DNA of 64,000 nt. Source: Paenibacillus sp. FSL H3-0469. Its GTDB lineage: Bacteria; Bacillota; Bacilli; Paenibacillales; Paenibacillaceae. The position numbers and the translations under genes are program-made. Below the pieces are notes generated by a model, which was not told where the DNA came from, did not search any database, and was given only the letters and a program-made list of their open reading frames with translations. Below, piece after piece: positions 17,180 through 26,450 of this stretch (positions within the stretch are counted from its first letter, which is position 1; every line of letters starts with the position of its first letter). Location of the stretch: contig NZ_CP150302.1 in NCBI RefSeq assembly GCF_038051945.1, forward strand, positions 5,146,001 to 5,210,000. The letters are read 5' to 3'.

Positions 17180-17410
17180 GAAGCATCACCTTCCTGTACC
17201 TTGAGTCAGTATGAATCCCATAACTGTTAACTATCAAGATAGTACAGGGAAGCGTGATACGTCAAGTACAATCAAGGATTAACAGGTATTTCCGCTTAGT
17301 GGAAGAAGAGGAAGAAGTAAGAACCCTTGAAGTGAGGATGTTTCCGGGAACTCAGGGCAGGGTAATGCTTTTATAAATACAGCAGGCTAGGTAGCCAGAA
17401 GGAGTGAAAC

Positions 17411-17710
17411 ATGCGCGCTGATGTACAGAACTTGTTTATTGGAATCCATATGCTATATTGTGCACATGAGAAGGATCTGACACTAACGGAAATGCTGCCG
17501 GAGCTGGAGAACCTGGGGTACCGGGTGGCGGAGCGCGAAGTGAAACAGGAGCTGGAACGGCTGACCCAGGAGAATTTCCTCACCGCCCATGGCGACGCTT
17601 ATAGTGTCACGGGAACGGGAATCGAAGAATTCAAAGCCATTCAGGCCAAGCTTGGGGTACTGTGCACCGAAGTGCTTAAGCCGGTTAAGGCAGCGGGTGC
17701 GTCGGGTTAA
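17411..17710 (+). CDS. Small winged-helix-like hypothetical protein
   Basis: This 99-residue soluble protein is rich in charged helices with a possible winged-helix pattern: helices at about 1-16 and 20-50, then VTGTGIEEFKAIQAKLG. No DNA-binding residues can be named and I do not recognise the family. AGAAGGAG lies 6-13 bases before ATG, supporting a real gene. It stands alone between msrC (divergent) and a terminator at 17758. Confidence 0.6.
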   Translation: MRADVQNLFIGIHMLYCAHEKDLTLTEMLPELENLGYRVAEREVKQELERLTQENFLTAHGDAYSVTGTGIEEFKAIQAKLGVLCTEVLKPVKAAGASG

Positions 17711-17757
17711 TTCTGAATGCTGCTGCACGGAATGTAACATAACATTTGGTATAAGGT

Positions 17758-17802
17758 ACAGCGTCTGACCGTGTGGCGGCAAGCCATAGGGTCAGACGCT
17801 GT
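17758..17802 (+). terminator. Hairpin after the 17411 gene
   Basis: ACAGCGTCTGACC (17758-17770) pairs perfectly with GGTCAGACGCTGT (17790-17802), followed by TTG. The stem is long but the T run is short. Confidence 0.7.
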
Positions 17803-17889
17803 TTGTGATGGGTAAGCGGAAGTGACAGGTAAACGCGCCGCCCGGGCAGAATAAGATGTATACTGGTAGGGTTGAAAGGGGACGGGAAC

Positions 17890-18468
17890 ATGTATGTGTG
17901 CGGAGGGGTTATCCCGGAATTAAGCGGACGGAGGGTGCATCTGCGGGCGATGCTGCCTGCGGACGCGCAGGCGCTGTTCGGGATTTGGAGCCATCCGGCG
18001 GTAGCGCCTTGGCTGGATGGCCCGCCTCTGTCCTCTGTGGAGGATGCAGAAGCACTGATTGCCTTGCTGGCGGAGTGGGCCGCGGAGGAAGAGAGCCTGC
18101 GCTGGAGCATCCTTGACCCGGAAGGCAGTGTCATCGGCAGCTGCGGCTATAACCACTGGCAGCTTCAAGGCGCTTACCGGGGAGAGATCGGCTTCGAGCT
18201 GTCACCGGCAGCCATGCGCCGGGGGTACATGCGGGAAGCGCTGGAGCTGGTGCTTGCGTTCGGCTTTCAGAGCATGGGGCTGAACCGGATGGAAGCCCTG
18301 TGCCACCCGGACAACCTTCGCGCAGAGCGGCTGCTCACGGGACTTGGCTTCCGGCAGGAAGGGCTTCTGCGGCAATACCGGCATACGGCGTCCGGCTATC
18401 AGGATGTAGTGATGTACTCCCTGCTGCAAGGCGATACGGGCGCAGGAGAGAGAACAGAGAGAACATAG
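17890..18468 (+). CDS. RimJ/RimL-type GNAT acetyltransferase
   Basis: This 192-residue protein has a GNAT fold: VHLRAMLPADAQALFGIWSHP at the start, a strand GSVIGSCGYNHW, the EIGFELSPAAMRRGYMREALELVLAFGF acetyl-CoA pocket region and CHPDNLRAERLLTGLGFRQEGLLRQY, typical of the ribosomal-protein acetyltransferase branch. The substrate cannot be assigned. ATG 17890 is preferred to TTG 17872 because AAAGGGGAC is 6-14 bases upstream. The MFS gene follows after 9 bp and is probably in the same operon. Confidence 0.85.
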   Translation: MYVCGGVIPELSGRRVHLRAMLPADAQALFGIWSHPAVAPWLDGPPLSSVEDAEALIALLAEWAAEEESLRWSILDPEGSVIGSCGYNHWQLQGAYRGEIGFELSPAAMRRGYMREALELVLAFGFQSMGLNRMEALCHPDNLRAERLLTGLGFRQEGLLRQYRHTASGYQDVVMYSLLQGDTGAGERTERT

Positions 18469-18477
18469 AGAGAGGGT

Positions 18478-19992
18478 ATGGATTCATTGAGTTCACTGGG
18501 GGAAAAGCAGCGAAAGTTAATATTGACAGGCGTACTGCTGGCCACATTTCTGGCAGCGATTGAAGGGACGGTAACGGGTCCGGCGGGACCGGCTATCGTA
18601 GGGGATTTTCAGGGGATGCAGTGGCTGAGCTGGATCTTTACAGCTTATCTGCTGGCGATGGCAGTGACCACGCCGATTTTTGGTAAGCTGAGTGATCTGA
18701 TCGGGAGGAAGCCCGTGTTCATAGGCGGCGCTGTAGTCTTCCTCGCAGGCTCGCTGTTATGCGGGATCTCGCAGAGTATGGAACAGCTGATCATTTACCG
18801 GGGGATTCAGGGGATCGGTGCCGGGGCGCTGATTCCGATGACTTTTACCATTATCGGAGATATCTATAGCCTGAAGGAAAGGGCGAAGACGCAGGGGCTG
18901 CTTAGCTCGGTGTGGGGAATTTCTTCGCTGGTCGGACCGCTGCTTGGCGGTTATGTAGTGGATTACTTAAGCTGGCGCTGGGTATTCGTGTTCAATCTGC
19001 CCTTCGGCCTGCTGTCGATTATCTTCATCTCGCGTTACCTGAAGGAAGAGAAGGTCCGTCGCAAGACGAAGATCGATGTAGCCGGAGTGCTGCTGTTCGC
19101 TGCAGGGATGGGGGCGCTGCTGTTTGGTCTGACGACAGGGGGGCAGAGTCTGCCTTGGACTTCTCCGCTGCTCCTGGCTATTCTCCTCGCGGCTGTCCTG
19201 CTGCTGGTGGTGTTCCTGTTCGTGGAGCGCCGGGCCGCCGAGCCGATGCTGCCGCTGGAGCTGTTCTCCATCCGTAATATTGCAGTCTCTACAGGTGCAA
19301 ATCTGCTGGTCAGTACGCTCATTATCGGCCTGTCTACGTATGTTCCGCTGTGGGTACAGGGTGTATTCGGCAAAAGCGCCGCCCTCTCAGGCCTGCTCCT
19401 GGCACCGATGTCGGTCGGCTGGATGCTGGGCTCCATTGCGGGCGGGCGGATGATTCTGCGCGCAGGCACGCGCCGCACGGGAATGCTCGGCTTGTCACTG
19501 ATTGTTATCGCGGCTGTCGGACTAACGCTGATGAATGCAGACTCCTCCCAGCTGCTGCTTCTGATACTGATGCTGTGCTGCGGGGTGGGCTTCGGCTATG
19601 CCTCGACCGTCTTCACCATTATCGCCCAGTCCTCGGTGCAGCATGAGCAGCGCGGTGCGTCTACGGCACTGAACACCTTCACCCGCTCACTCGGGCAGAC
19701 GGTGGGGGTGGCGATCTTCGGTTCGTGGCTGAACTTCAGCATTGACCGTAAGCTGGCGGAACAGCCGGGAGCCGCCGCCTCCGGCGCGGATATCAACCAG
19801 CTGCTTAACCCGCATAGCGGAAGCGTACTGCCTAAGGAAGCCTGGAGCAGTCTGCAAGGTGCGCTGGAGGGCGGTCTGCACTCCCTGTTCATCGTAATGG
19901 CGGTGTTCGCTGTGATCTCCCTGGTGATCTCGGTGCGTCTTGACCAAGGGGTGCCTTCCATACAGGAAGCAAGCACACCGTCGAAGCGTTAA
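18478..19992 (+). CDS. DHA2-family MFS drug exporter (14-TM)
   Basis: This 504-residue protein has 14 hydrophobic segments and family motifs: GKLSDLIGRKPV (motif A, loop 2-3), GIQGIGAGALIPMTFTIIGD (TM4 region) and GISSLVGPLLGGYVVDYLSWRWVFVFNLPFG, the drug/H+ antiporter motif C. It resembles EmrB/QacA-type exporters. The convergent MarR gene downstream is a plausible regulator. AGAGAGGG precedes the ATG. Substrates are unknown. Confidence 0.9.
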   Translation: MDSLSSLGEKQRKLILTGVLLATFLAAIEGTVTGPAGPAIVGDFQGMQWLSWIFTAYLLAMAVTTPIFGKLSDLIGRKPVFIGGAVVFLAGSLLCGISQSMEQLIIYRGIQGIGAGALIPMTFTIIGDIYSLKERAKTQGLLSSVWGISSLVGPLLGGYVVDYLSWRWVFVFNLPFGLLSIIFISRYLKEEKVRRKTKIDVAGVLLFAAGMGALLFGLTTGGQSLPWTSPLLLAILLAAVLLLVVFLFVERRAAEPMLPLELFSIRNIAVSTGANLLVSTLIIGLSTYVPLWVQGVFGKSAALSGLLLAPMSVGWMLGSIAGGRMILRAGTRRTGMLGLSLIVIAAVGLTLMNADSSQLLLLILMLCCGVGFGYASTVFTIIAQSSVQHEQRGASTALNTFTRSLGQTVGVAIFGSWLNFSIDRKLAEQPGAAASGADINQLLNPHSGSVLPKEAWSSLQGALEGGLHSLFIVMAVFAVISLVISVRLDQGVPSIQEASTPSKR

Positions 19993-20045
19993 GCTTGAAG
20001 TCTTAGCACGGATTGTCCTGATTATTGTATGCGAAAAAAACAAAG

Positions 20046-20087
20046 GGCTGTTCCAAGCAGCTGTTTCATGCTTTTTGGAACAACCCA
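20046..20087. terminator. Bidirectional terminator between MFS and MarR genes
   Basis: GGGCTGTTCCAA pairs with TTGGAACAACCC (one mismatch), flanked by AAAAAAACAAA on the left, which gives a U tract for the minus-strand marR-type transcript. Confidence 0.65.
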
Positions 20088-20139
20088 TATTCGGCTGAAT
20101 TAGTGAATAGATTCACAACCGCTGATTCCTCAACTACCC

Positions 20140-20607
20140 TTATTTGCGCGGGAGCGGGGAAAGCTTCTCGGCTTGCAGGCCCATCTTCTTCAGCAGCACA
20201 ATCATCTGTTCCTTCTCTTCGTCGCTGAGTCCGCTGAAGGCCAGATGCAGGCGCTCCGAGTACTTCGGATACATCTCGTTCATCAGACGTTCGCCCTCTG
20301 TAGTCAGCTCGGCAAAAATAACGCGGCGGTCACTAGGGCAAGGCTTGCGCTGCAGGTACCCGCGTTCTTCCAGCTTGTCGATCACATAAGTAACGTTGCC
20401 GCTCTGAAGCAGCAGCTTGGCACCGATCTGCTGGATCGGCTGCGATCCTTTGTAATAGAGAACCTCCATAACTGCGAAGGCGGTCGGGTTGAAGCCTTCG
20501 ATCTTGCTGCCGGTTACAGCATGCTCGTTAATGCTCTTGAAGGACTTGGCAAAAACTCTGTACAAATGCAGGGTCAACTGAGTATCGCGTTCATAGGATT
20601 GTATCAT
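20140..20607 (-). CDS. MarR-family transcriptional regulator
   Basis: This 155-residue winged-helix regulator has FNPTAFAVMEVLYYKGSQPIQQIGAKLLLQSGNVTYVIDKLEERGYLQR (helix-turn-helix) and the wing CPSDRRVIFAELTTEGERLM, with the family Asp-Arg pair. It lies convergent to an MFS exporter and divergent from the EcsAB-like genes. MarR proteins often repress adjacent exporters in response to phenolic or oxidative signals; which neighbour is its target is not decided by sequence. Confidence 0.93.
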   Translation of the reverse strand: MIQSYERDTQLTLHLYRVFAKSFKSINEHAVTGSKIEGFNPTAFAVMEVLYYKGSQPIQQIGAKLLLQSGNVTYVIDKLEERGYLQRKPCPSDRRVIFAELTTEGERLMNEMYPKYSERLHLAFSGLSDEEKEQMIVLLKKMGLQAEKLSPLPRK

Positions 20608-20800
20608 GCTTCTCCACCTCTATTGTTAATCGTACGGGCTTATCCGCACGGTTTGGAATACTTGCTTCCTGATATCTAGTTTTACAATACGTCAAACAAA
20701 GATTGAAGAACATGTCATTTGTCACAATAAGCACACTTTTAATAATAAAAAATTGAACAATCTTTTGAAGGTGCTAAAAAAATGTATACCTGTGCGAAAT
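20608..20800. other. AT-rich divergent intergenic region
   Basis: This is the gene-free stretch between marR-type and ecsA-type starts (335 bases in total, the right part holding the promoter listed next). The part from 20680 to 20790 is strongly A+T rich. I see no convincing palindromic MarR operator, small gene or RNA structure. Confidence 0.5.
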
Positions 20801-20830
20801 TTGAAGTCGGCCACCGGTAGTCCGTATAAT
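20801..20830 (+). promoter_or_regulatory. Sigma-A promoter for ecsAB-type genes
   Basis: TTGAAG (20801-20806), an 18-base spacer and TATAAT (20825-20830) lie about 110 bases before the chosen ecsA start. Confidence 0.65.
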
Positions 20831-20942
20831 GAAGGCTACAGACTGCGGGACGGGTGAAGGGTGAAAATTATTGCAGCAAAGGCCTGTCTATGGTGCTATG
20901 ATCGCATTATATTCAATGATGATACAGGGGATGGAGATAGAG

Positions 20943-21740
20943 ATGGAAGAGACAGAAGGTCTGGATGAACAGAAGGCTCCGAAGCAGACGGAGGACCTGA
21001 TCAACAAGTATTACGACGACGACGATGATGAGGATGAAGAGGATACCGTGCTTGATGTGGTGATTGAGGAAGCGGGCTATGAGGCAGGAGACATCCGCAT
21101 CTCAGGAATCTCCTTCCAGGTGAAGAAGGGTGAGCTGCTGGGACTGATCGGACCGAACGGGGCCGGCAAAAGCACTACCATCAAGACGCTGCTTGGTCTG
21201 CTGAAGCATGCCAAGGCCCGGGTGAAACTGGGCGGCGAGAACCAGTCCTACGCCTACGTACCGGAGCAGCCGGTATTCTACGAGGACCTTACGCTGTGGG
21301 AGCATTTGGATCTGGCCGCTGCCGCGTACGGCTTAAGCTATGAAGCCTTCGAGTCTACGGCGGAACAGCTGCTGGTACAGTTCAGCATGACCCATGTGCG
21401 GGATGATCTGCCGGCGGGCTTCTCCAAGGGGATGAAACAGAAGATGATGCTCATGCTCGGCTTCCTGGTACAGCCGGATGTCTATATAGTGGATGAGCCG
21501 TTCATCGGGCTTGATCCCAGGGCCACCAAGGATTTCCTGCGGCTGCTGGAGGCGGAGCGGGAGCGCGGTGCCGGGGTGCTGATGTCCACGCATGTTCTGG
21601 ATACAGCGGAGAAAATCTGCGACAGCTTCATTCTGATCTCCGGAGGCAAAATTGCCGCCGAGGGGACACTTGCGGAGATACGCGGGGAAGCGGGGCTGCC
21701 GGAGGGATCGCTGTTTGATTGCTTCGACGAATTAACATGA
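20943..21740 (+). CDS. ecsA: ABC transporter ATP-binding protein, EcsA-like
   Basis: This 265-residue ATPase has Walker A GPNGAGKST (70-78), a signature-like FSKGMKQKM, Walker B VYIVDEPFIGLDP and the H-loop STHVLD. Residues 25-34 are a run of ten Asp and Glu, unusual ahead of an ABC domain. ATG 20943 is chosen from GGAG six bases upstream; in-frame starts up to TTG 20871 lack a good site. The ATGA overlap with the next gene shows translational coupling. EcsAB supports protein secretion, competence and protease activity in Bacillus. Confidence 0.85.
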   Translation: MEETEGLDEQKAPKQTEDLINKYYDDDDDEDEEDTVLDVVIEEAGYEAGDIRISGISFQVKKGELLGLIGPNGAGKSTTIKTLLGLLKHAKARVKLGGENQSYAYVPEQPVFYEDLTLWEHLDLAAAAYGLSYEAFESTAEQLLVQFSMTHVRDDLPAGFSKGMKQKMMLMLGFLVQPDVYIVDEPFIGLDPRATKDFLRLLEAERERGAGVLMSTHVLDTAEKICDSFILISGGKIAAEGTLAEIRGEAGLPEGSLFDCFDELT

Positions 21741-22987
21741 GCCGGAATTCATTTGCGTTCCCGGCTGCAAGGAATCTCTTAAGACGAAGACTGTTCTCCC
21801 ATTTCCGGGAGCAGACGGCTATTATCCGTACGGCTGTAGACTGGACAGTCCTGCTGTATATCCTCATCCCGGGGGGCCTCCTCGGGGGCCGCTTCTATTA
21901 TGGCTACTGGAACGGTGATCTTCCGGGCTGGTTCAGCCATGTCCCCTTTGTGGTCGTGCCTTCGCTGCTGGCCATTCTGCTGGCTACGGGAGGCATCGTG
22001 CTGCTGCTCCAGGAAGGGGATCTGCTGTTCCTGCGGCAGCGGCAGAACTGGATCAGCACGATCCTCAGGGGCGGAATGGTCTATAGTCTAGCGGTAACTG
22101 CGCTGAAGATGGCGGCGGTATACGTCATTCTGCTGCCGTTTCTGATCCGCGGCTATGATCTGAGCGCGGCAAGCGCCTATGGCTTGCTGGCGCTGACGAT
22201 AGCCTGCAGTTGGGCCGTTAAGCTGCTGGGCCATATCGTCAAGGTGCAGCGGCAGGGCTTCCGCCGCCGGCTGTGGCTGATCCTGGCGGTGGCCGTACCC
22301 TGCGGGATCTACCTGCGTCTCGCACTCTTCTGGAAGGACAGCCCGGCCCTTCTGTTCCTTGCGGCTGCCGCCTACGCGGCAGTGACCGTCCTGGCCTTCA
22401 GAGCCCGCCTGCGCCTGCGCGGCACGTTCATGAATGATGTGCGCGAGGACTACAAGCAGCGGATGAGCATTGCAGCGATTCTGCTGCGCCGTGTGCTGGA
22501 TAAGCCGCGCCCGACACGCTACAAGCCCTGGATCTTCCGCAAGTCACAGCCGCTGCTGGCTTCGAAGTTGCCTGAGAGCCGCTTCGCCGCCGCAGGGATC
22601 AAGGCGATGCTGCGCAATCCGGCCCATCTCAAGTTGTATTTGCAATTCACCGGGGTGTCGCTGGTGGCAATATTTATTGTGCCGGTAGTGCTGAAATGGC
22701 TGCTGTACGCCATCTTGACTTGCCTGATGGCCTATTGGCTGACCTCCTTCTGGAATCTGTTCTCCGGGGATGACTATATCGGCATTCTGCCGTTCACCAA
22801 GGTGCAGAAGGCGGATGCCGGTTCCAAGGCGATGCCTATCCTGCTGACGCCCTTCGCCGTCTTATGCTCAGCAGTACTCTGCATTCCGGCCTACGGCTGG
22901 TGGGGCTTGCTGATCTTCATCCCTGTCGGGGCTGCCGCCGGAATCTGGATCGGCCGCATATTCAGTGTCATAAGGTTTGCCAGATAA
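21737..22987 (+). CDS. ecsB: ABC transporter permease, EcsB family
   Basis: This 416-residue membrane protein has about eight to ten hydrophobic segments and long basic cytoplasmic parts (RQGFRRRLW, RVLDKPRPTRYKPWIFRKSQPLL). The overall architecture and its ATGA coupling to ecsA match EcsB. It is the membrane partner of the ATPase; the cargo of the Ecs exporter is not firmly known. A long terminator follows at once. Confidence 0.85.
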   Translation: MSRNSFAFPAARNLLRRRLFSHFREQTAIIRTAVDWTVLLYILIPGGLLGGRFYYGYWNGDLPGWFSHVPFVVVPSLLAILLATGGIVLLLQEGDLLFLRQRQNWISTILRGGMVYSLAVTALKMAAVYVILLPFLIRGYDLSAASAYGLLALTIACSWAVKLLGHIVKVQRQGFRRRLWLILAVAVPCGIYLRLALFWKDSPALLFLAAAAYAAVTVLAFRARLRLRGTFMNDVREDYKQRMSIAAILLRRVLDKPRPTRYKPWIFRKSQPLLASKLPESRFAAAGIKAMLRNPAHLKLYLQFTGVSLVAIFIVPVVLKWLLYAILTCLMAYWLTSFWNLFSGDDYIGILPFTKVQKADAGSKAMPILLTPFAVLCSAVLCIPAYGWWGLLIFIPVGAAAGIWIGRIFSVIRFAR

Positions 22988-23034
22988 CAGCAAGAAGCCT
23001 TCCTCCACAAGCCGGGGGAAGGCTTCTTGCTGTT
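22986..23034 (+). terminator. Strong terminator after ecsB
   Basis: An 18-bp perfect stem, AACAGCAAGAAGCCTTCC (22986-23003) with GGAAGGCTTCTTGCTGTT (23017-23034), starts within the ecsB stop codon. Confidence 0.85.
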
Positions 23035-23125
23035 AGGTCTGTTATGGCAGCATTCCGGAGGCTGATATATGCTTCCCGGATGCCACACCAGGGAGCCGCT
23101 ACATACAGGCGCTGCTTATCCGCTT

Positions 23126-24385
23126 TTACTGCTCCGCCGCATGCTTGCCGGCCGTATAGCCGGTGGAGAAGGCAGCGGTAATATTATAGCCGCCGGTATA
23201 ACCGTGAATATCAAGAATCTCACCGCAGAAATAGAGGCCTGCGGTCAGCTTGGACTGCATGGTCTTGGGGTTGATCTCCTTGAGCGCAACTCCCCCGCCG
23301 GTCACGAAGGCTTCCGCAAGGGAACGTGTCCCATGAACCTGAACGGGCATCCTCTTCACCAGGGCAGCCAGCGCCCCAAGGCCAGTCTTGGGCAGATGAT
23401 GGCCTGTAATCTCCCCATCAAGCCCCCCCTTCGCCAGCAGCAGCGGGATCAGGCGCTCGGGCAGGAGTCCCTTCAGCGAGTTGCGGATAGCCTTCTTCGG
23501 CTCCAGATCGAGCTTATTCTGGAGCATAGATTCCGCCTCCTGGAGGGACAGGTCCGGGAACAGGTCGATGGACATCTCCACGGTGTCGGTTCCCGACTTC
23601 TGCTGAACCTGGCGCAGGAACTGGCTGCAGCGCAGCGCAATCGGGCCGGATAAGCCGAAATGGGTGAAGATCATATCTCCCCGGTGGGAGATCACCTTCT
23701 TGCCCCTCAGATTCCAGACGCTCAGCGTGACATCGCGGAGGGACAAGCCCTGCAGCTCCCCGGATTTGATCCACGGCTCCCTGGAGAGAATAGGGACCTC
23801 AGTCGGGAACAGCTCCGTGATCGTATGTCCGGCAGCGGCAGCCCAAGGGTACCCATCGCCGGTAGATCCGGTCTGCGGCACGGACTTGCCTCCGGTGGCG
23901 ATAATGACAGCCTTCGCGCTGAAGGCCTTGCCTGACTCCAGGCGGATGCCCCGGACGGCCCCTTCCTCGTAGAGCACCTCACGGACCGGGCTGTCCGTCA
24001 TGATCTGCACGCCAAGACTACGGACCTTGCCAACTAGCGCAGAGACTACGCTTGCGGCCTTGTCCGATACAGGGAACATCCGCCCGTTATCCTCCTCCTT
24101 CAAGGCGATGCCCAGCCCCTCAAAAAAATCTATAATATCCCGGTTGTTGAAATGGTCAAACGAGCTGTATAAAAAACGGCCGTTGCCCGGTATATGGGCG
24201 ATCAGCTCTGAGGTCTCCTTTATATTGGTAACATTGCAGCGCCCGCCGCCCGAAATCCCCAGCTTGCGGCCGAGCTTCGCCCCTTTGTCGATCAGAAGTA
24301 CGGACGCCCCGTGTCCGGCTGCGGCTACGCTGGCCATCAGCCCGGACGGGCCGCCTCCAATGACGATTACATCATAGCTATTCAT
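23126..24385 (-). CDS. ytfP: HI0933/YtfP-family FAD-dependent oxidoreductase
   Basis: This 419-residue flavoprotein begins VIVIGGGPSGLMASVAA (FAD-binding) with KLGRKLGISGGGRCNVTN (about 39-56), the family signature. KAVIIATGGKSVPQTGSTGDG and the C-terminal GLYFCGEILDIHGYTGGYNITAAFSTG complete the FAD site. The family (YhiN, HI0933, BaiN-like) is widespread; the physiological reaction is unclear. It is monocistronic, and the gene upstream (24556) is divergent. Confidence 0.9.
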   Translation of the reverse strand: MNSYDVIVIGGGPSGLMASVAAAGHGASVLLIDKGAKLGRKLGISGGGRCNVTNIKETSELIAHIPGNGRFLYSSFDHFNNRDIIDFFEGLGIALKEEDNGRMFPVSDKAASVVSALVGKVRSLGVQIMTDSPVREVLYEEGAVRGIRLESGKAFSAKAVIIATGGKSVPQTGSTGDGYPWAAAAGHTITELFPTEVPILSREPWIKSGELQGLSLRDVTLSVWNLRGKKVISHRGDMIFTHFGLSGPIALRCSQFLRQVQQKSGTDTVEMSIDLFPDLSLQEAESMLQNKLDLEPKKAIRNSLKGLLPERLIPLLLAKGGLDGEITGHHLPKTGLGALAALVKRMPVQVHGTRSLAEAFVTGGGVALKEINPKTMQSKLTAGLYFCGEILDIHGYTGGYNITAAFSTGYTAGKHAAEQ

Positions 24386-24483
24386 TCATTTGCTCCTTTT
24401 GCTTATTGCTACACTCTATTAACGGCATCATACCATTCCAGACGGAGTGTAGCCAGATCCTGAGTGTCGAAACCTGATTATCG

Positions 24484-24512
24484 TTGTCAGGAAAGCGCGG
24501 TTATGCTTTAAT
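24484..24512 (+). promoter_or_regulatory. Sigma-A promoter for the KinB-like kinase
   Basis: TTGTCA (24484-24489), a 17-base spacer and TTTAAT (24507-24512) lie about 44 bases upstream of the probable start. Confidence 0.6.
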
Positions 24513-24555
24513 CTAAGTGGAAAAGGAATTTTAACCAATTTGAGGAGTGATTGCA

Positions 24556-26268
24556 ATTATTTATGCGGTAAAGGATATTTTATTGCAAATATCAGCTGCC
24601 TGCATGTTCCTGTTTCTTTTTCAGTGGAGGCTGGACCGGGGCGATCCCCTGCGCCGGAACATCAGGTTCCCCGATGATCATATCTTTCTGATGATCTGCT
24701 GCGCGCTGGGCATTACGCTGTGCATGGCCCTATCGGCTACGATGTTCGGGGTGGTCTATTTGAATCTGGCGATTCTCCCGGCCTATATCGGGATCTTATA
24801 TGGTAACCTGCCCTCCAGCGTGTACCTGGCACTGTATTTCTTCTTCTGTACTGCATTATTTTCGATGCCGTCAGGGATAGAGCATCTTTTCTTGAATACA
24901 GGGGTGCTGATGTATCCGCTGCTCTTCGGCATGTCCGGGCTGTTCAAGAAATCCGCGATTCCCGGCAAAATCGGCATTCTGTGGGGCGCGCTTTTTCCGA
25001 GCATGCTGTTCATTGTCATTGTACCGAATATGCAGGGCCGGAGCATCCTTAATATCCATCCTGCTGAAGCTGCCCTGGCCGGGTTATATGCCTTGACGGC
25101 CTTAATTCTGGGCGCCTTGTTTATCGTCTATATCGATAAGGCCTGGGACAAGCTGCAGGTCAAGATACAGATGCAGGGAATCTCGGAGAAATTCCAGTGG
25201 GAATCGGAGAAGTTGCAGCAGATCACGAATGTGGTGCCGCTGAATATTATGGAGTTCGATGACAACGGGTATGTGACGGAGCTGAATGAATACATGCTGA
25301 CTCTGATGCAGCGTCATTGCCCCCTGTTGACCAGAGAGGTTATTTTGTCGAGTCCGGCAAGAGAGGTCTTCGGCCAAAGCATGGATCAGGCTACCCTGGC
25401 CCGGTTAGAGGGCGTTCTGCGCAGCAGACAGCGTTCCAATACGAAGATCAGGGTCGATTCGATGACCTATCATATTTTTACCGCGCCGCTCCAGCATGAA
25501 TCAGGGCTGCCGGGCGGAGTCGTCATGATTATTCAGGATTTGACGGAAGAGGAGAAAATCCGCAGCGAGCTTGACAATGTCGAGCGCCTGTCGCTGGTCG
25601 GGCAGATGGCTGCGGGAATTACGCACGAGATCCGTAACCCGATGGCGGTAGTACGCGGCTTCCTGCAGCTGATGCGGGAAAAGAGCCCGGAGGATCTCCA
25701 TTCCTATTATCATATTGTTATGGAGGAGCTGGACCGGGCCAACAGCATCATCAATGACTTTCTGTCGCTGGCACAGACCCGTGTATCGGACAAGGAGCCG
25801 GCCGGCCTCCAACCTATTCTGGAGGAGCTTACGCCGCTGATCTGGGCGGATGCCAATCTTCGCGGCCAAAGTGTAGAACTGAAGATCAGTCCTACGATGC
25901 CGCTGCTAGAGCTCAATGTCCGGGAGATTAAGCAGCTGATTCTGAATCTGGCCCGCAACGCCATGGAGGCGATGGAGGCCAAGGGCGTACTGACGCTGGC
26001 TGCCTGTGAGCATGAGGATACCGTGCTGCTGATTATAACGGATACCGGAAGCGGTATGCCCGAGAGCCAGCTGCAACAATTGTTCACCCCGTTCTTCACC
26101 ACTAAGAGCCAGGGGACAGGTCTTGGCCTGTCGCTCTGTCTTAGTATTGCAGAGCGGCATAACGGGACGATCCGGGTAGAATCGGAGGTCGGTTGCGGGA
26201 CCTCGGTCATCGTTACTTTTCCGGTAGAATCCAGAGAGGGAGCGCTCCAGAGCCCTGTATATATGTAG
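24556..26268 (+). CDS. Membrane sensor histidine kinase, KinB/5TM-LYT type
   Basis: The N-terminal 195 residues carry about six hydrophobic segments (5TM-5TMR_LYT-like). A PAS-like segment follows (about 220-335), then HisKA with phospho-His in AAGITHEIRNPMAVVRGFLQLM (about residue 357) and a catalytic domain (NLARNAMEAM, DTGSGMP, GTGLGLSLCLSIAERH). It resembles sporulation phosphorelay kinases such as KinB; no response regulator is adjacent, as for those orphans. No ATG fits: TGAGGAG (24541-24547) is best spaced for an ATT codon at 24556, while GTG 24547 overlaps that site and TTG 24583 is a weaker choice. Confidence 0.85.
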   Translation: MIYAVKDILLQISAACMFLFLFQWRLDRGDPLRRNIRFPDDHIFLMICCALGITLCMALSATMFGVVYLNLAILPAYIGILYGNLPSSVYLALYFFFCTALFSMPSGIEHLFLNTGVLMYPLLFGMSGLFKKSAIPGKIGILWGALFPSMLFIVIVPNMQGRSILNIHPAEAALAGLYALTALILGALFIVYIDKAWDKLQVKIQMQGISEKFQWESEKLQQITNVVPLNIMEFDDNGYVTELNEYMLTLMQRHCPLLTREVILSSPAREVFGQSMDQATLARLEGVLRSRQRSNTKIRVDSMTYHIFTAPLQHESGLPGGVVMIIQDLTEEEKIRSELDNVERLSLVGQMAAGITHEIRNPMAVVRGFLQLMREKSPEDLHSYYHIVMEELDRANSIINDFLSLAQTRVSDKEPAGLQPILEELTPLIWADANLRGQSVELKISPTMPLLELNVREIKQLILNLARNAMEAMEAKGVLTLAACEHEDTVLLIITDTGSGMPESQLQQLFTPFFTTKSQGTGLGLSLCLSIAERHNGTIRVESEVGCGTSVIVTFPVESREGALQSPVYM

Positions 26269-26334
26269 CGGATTCCGGGAGGACGGGCACCGTTTCGGGG
26301 CTGTGCAGCGGCAGGCTGGAGCAGGCTGCTTCTC

Positions 26335-26362
26335 TTGCTTTCGCAGAGTATGTATGTATAAT
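26335..26362 (+). promoter_or_regulatory. Sigma-A promoter for bacilliredoxin gene
   Basis: TTGCTT (26335-26340), a 16-base spacer and TATAAT (26357-26362) lie about 90 bases upstream of the bacilliredoxin ATG. Confidence 0.55.
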
Positions 26363-26450
26363 AAAGTTAGCAAGTAGTGCTGGAACGCGGTAACGTTATC
26401 CGGGTCCAGGGCCGTATCTCAATTCAAGTGATGAAGGAGAGTGCAGAGAA

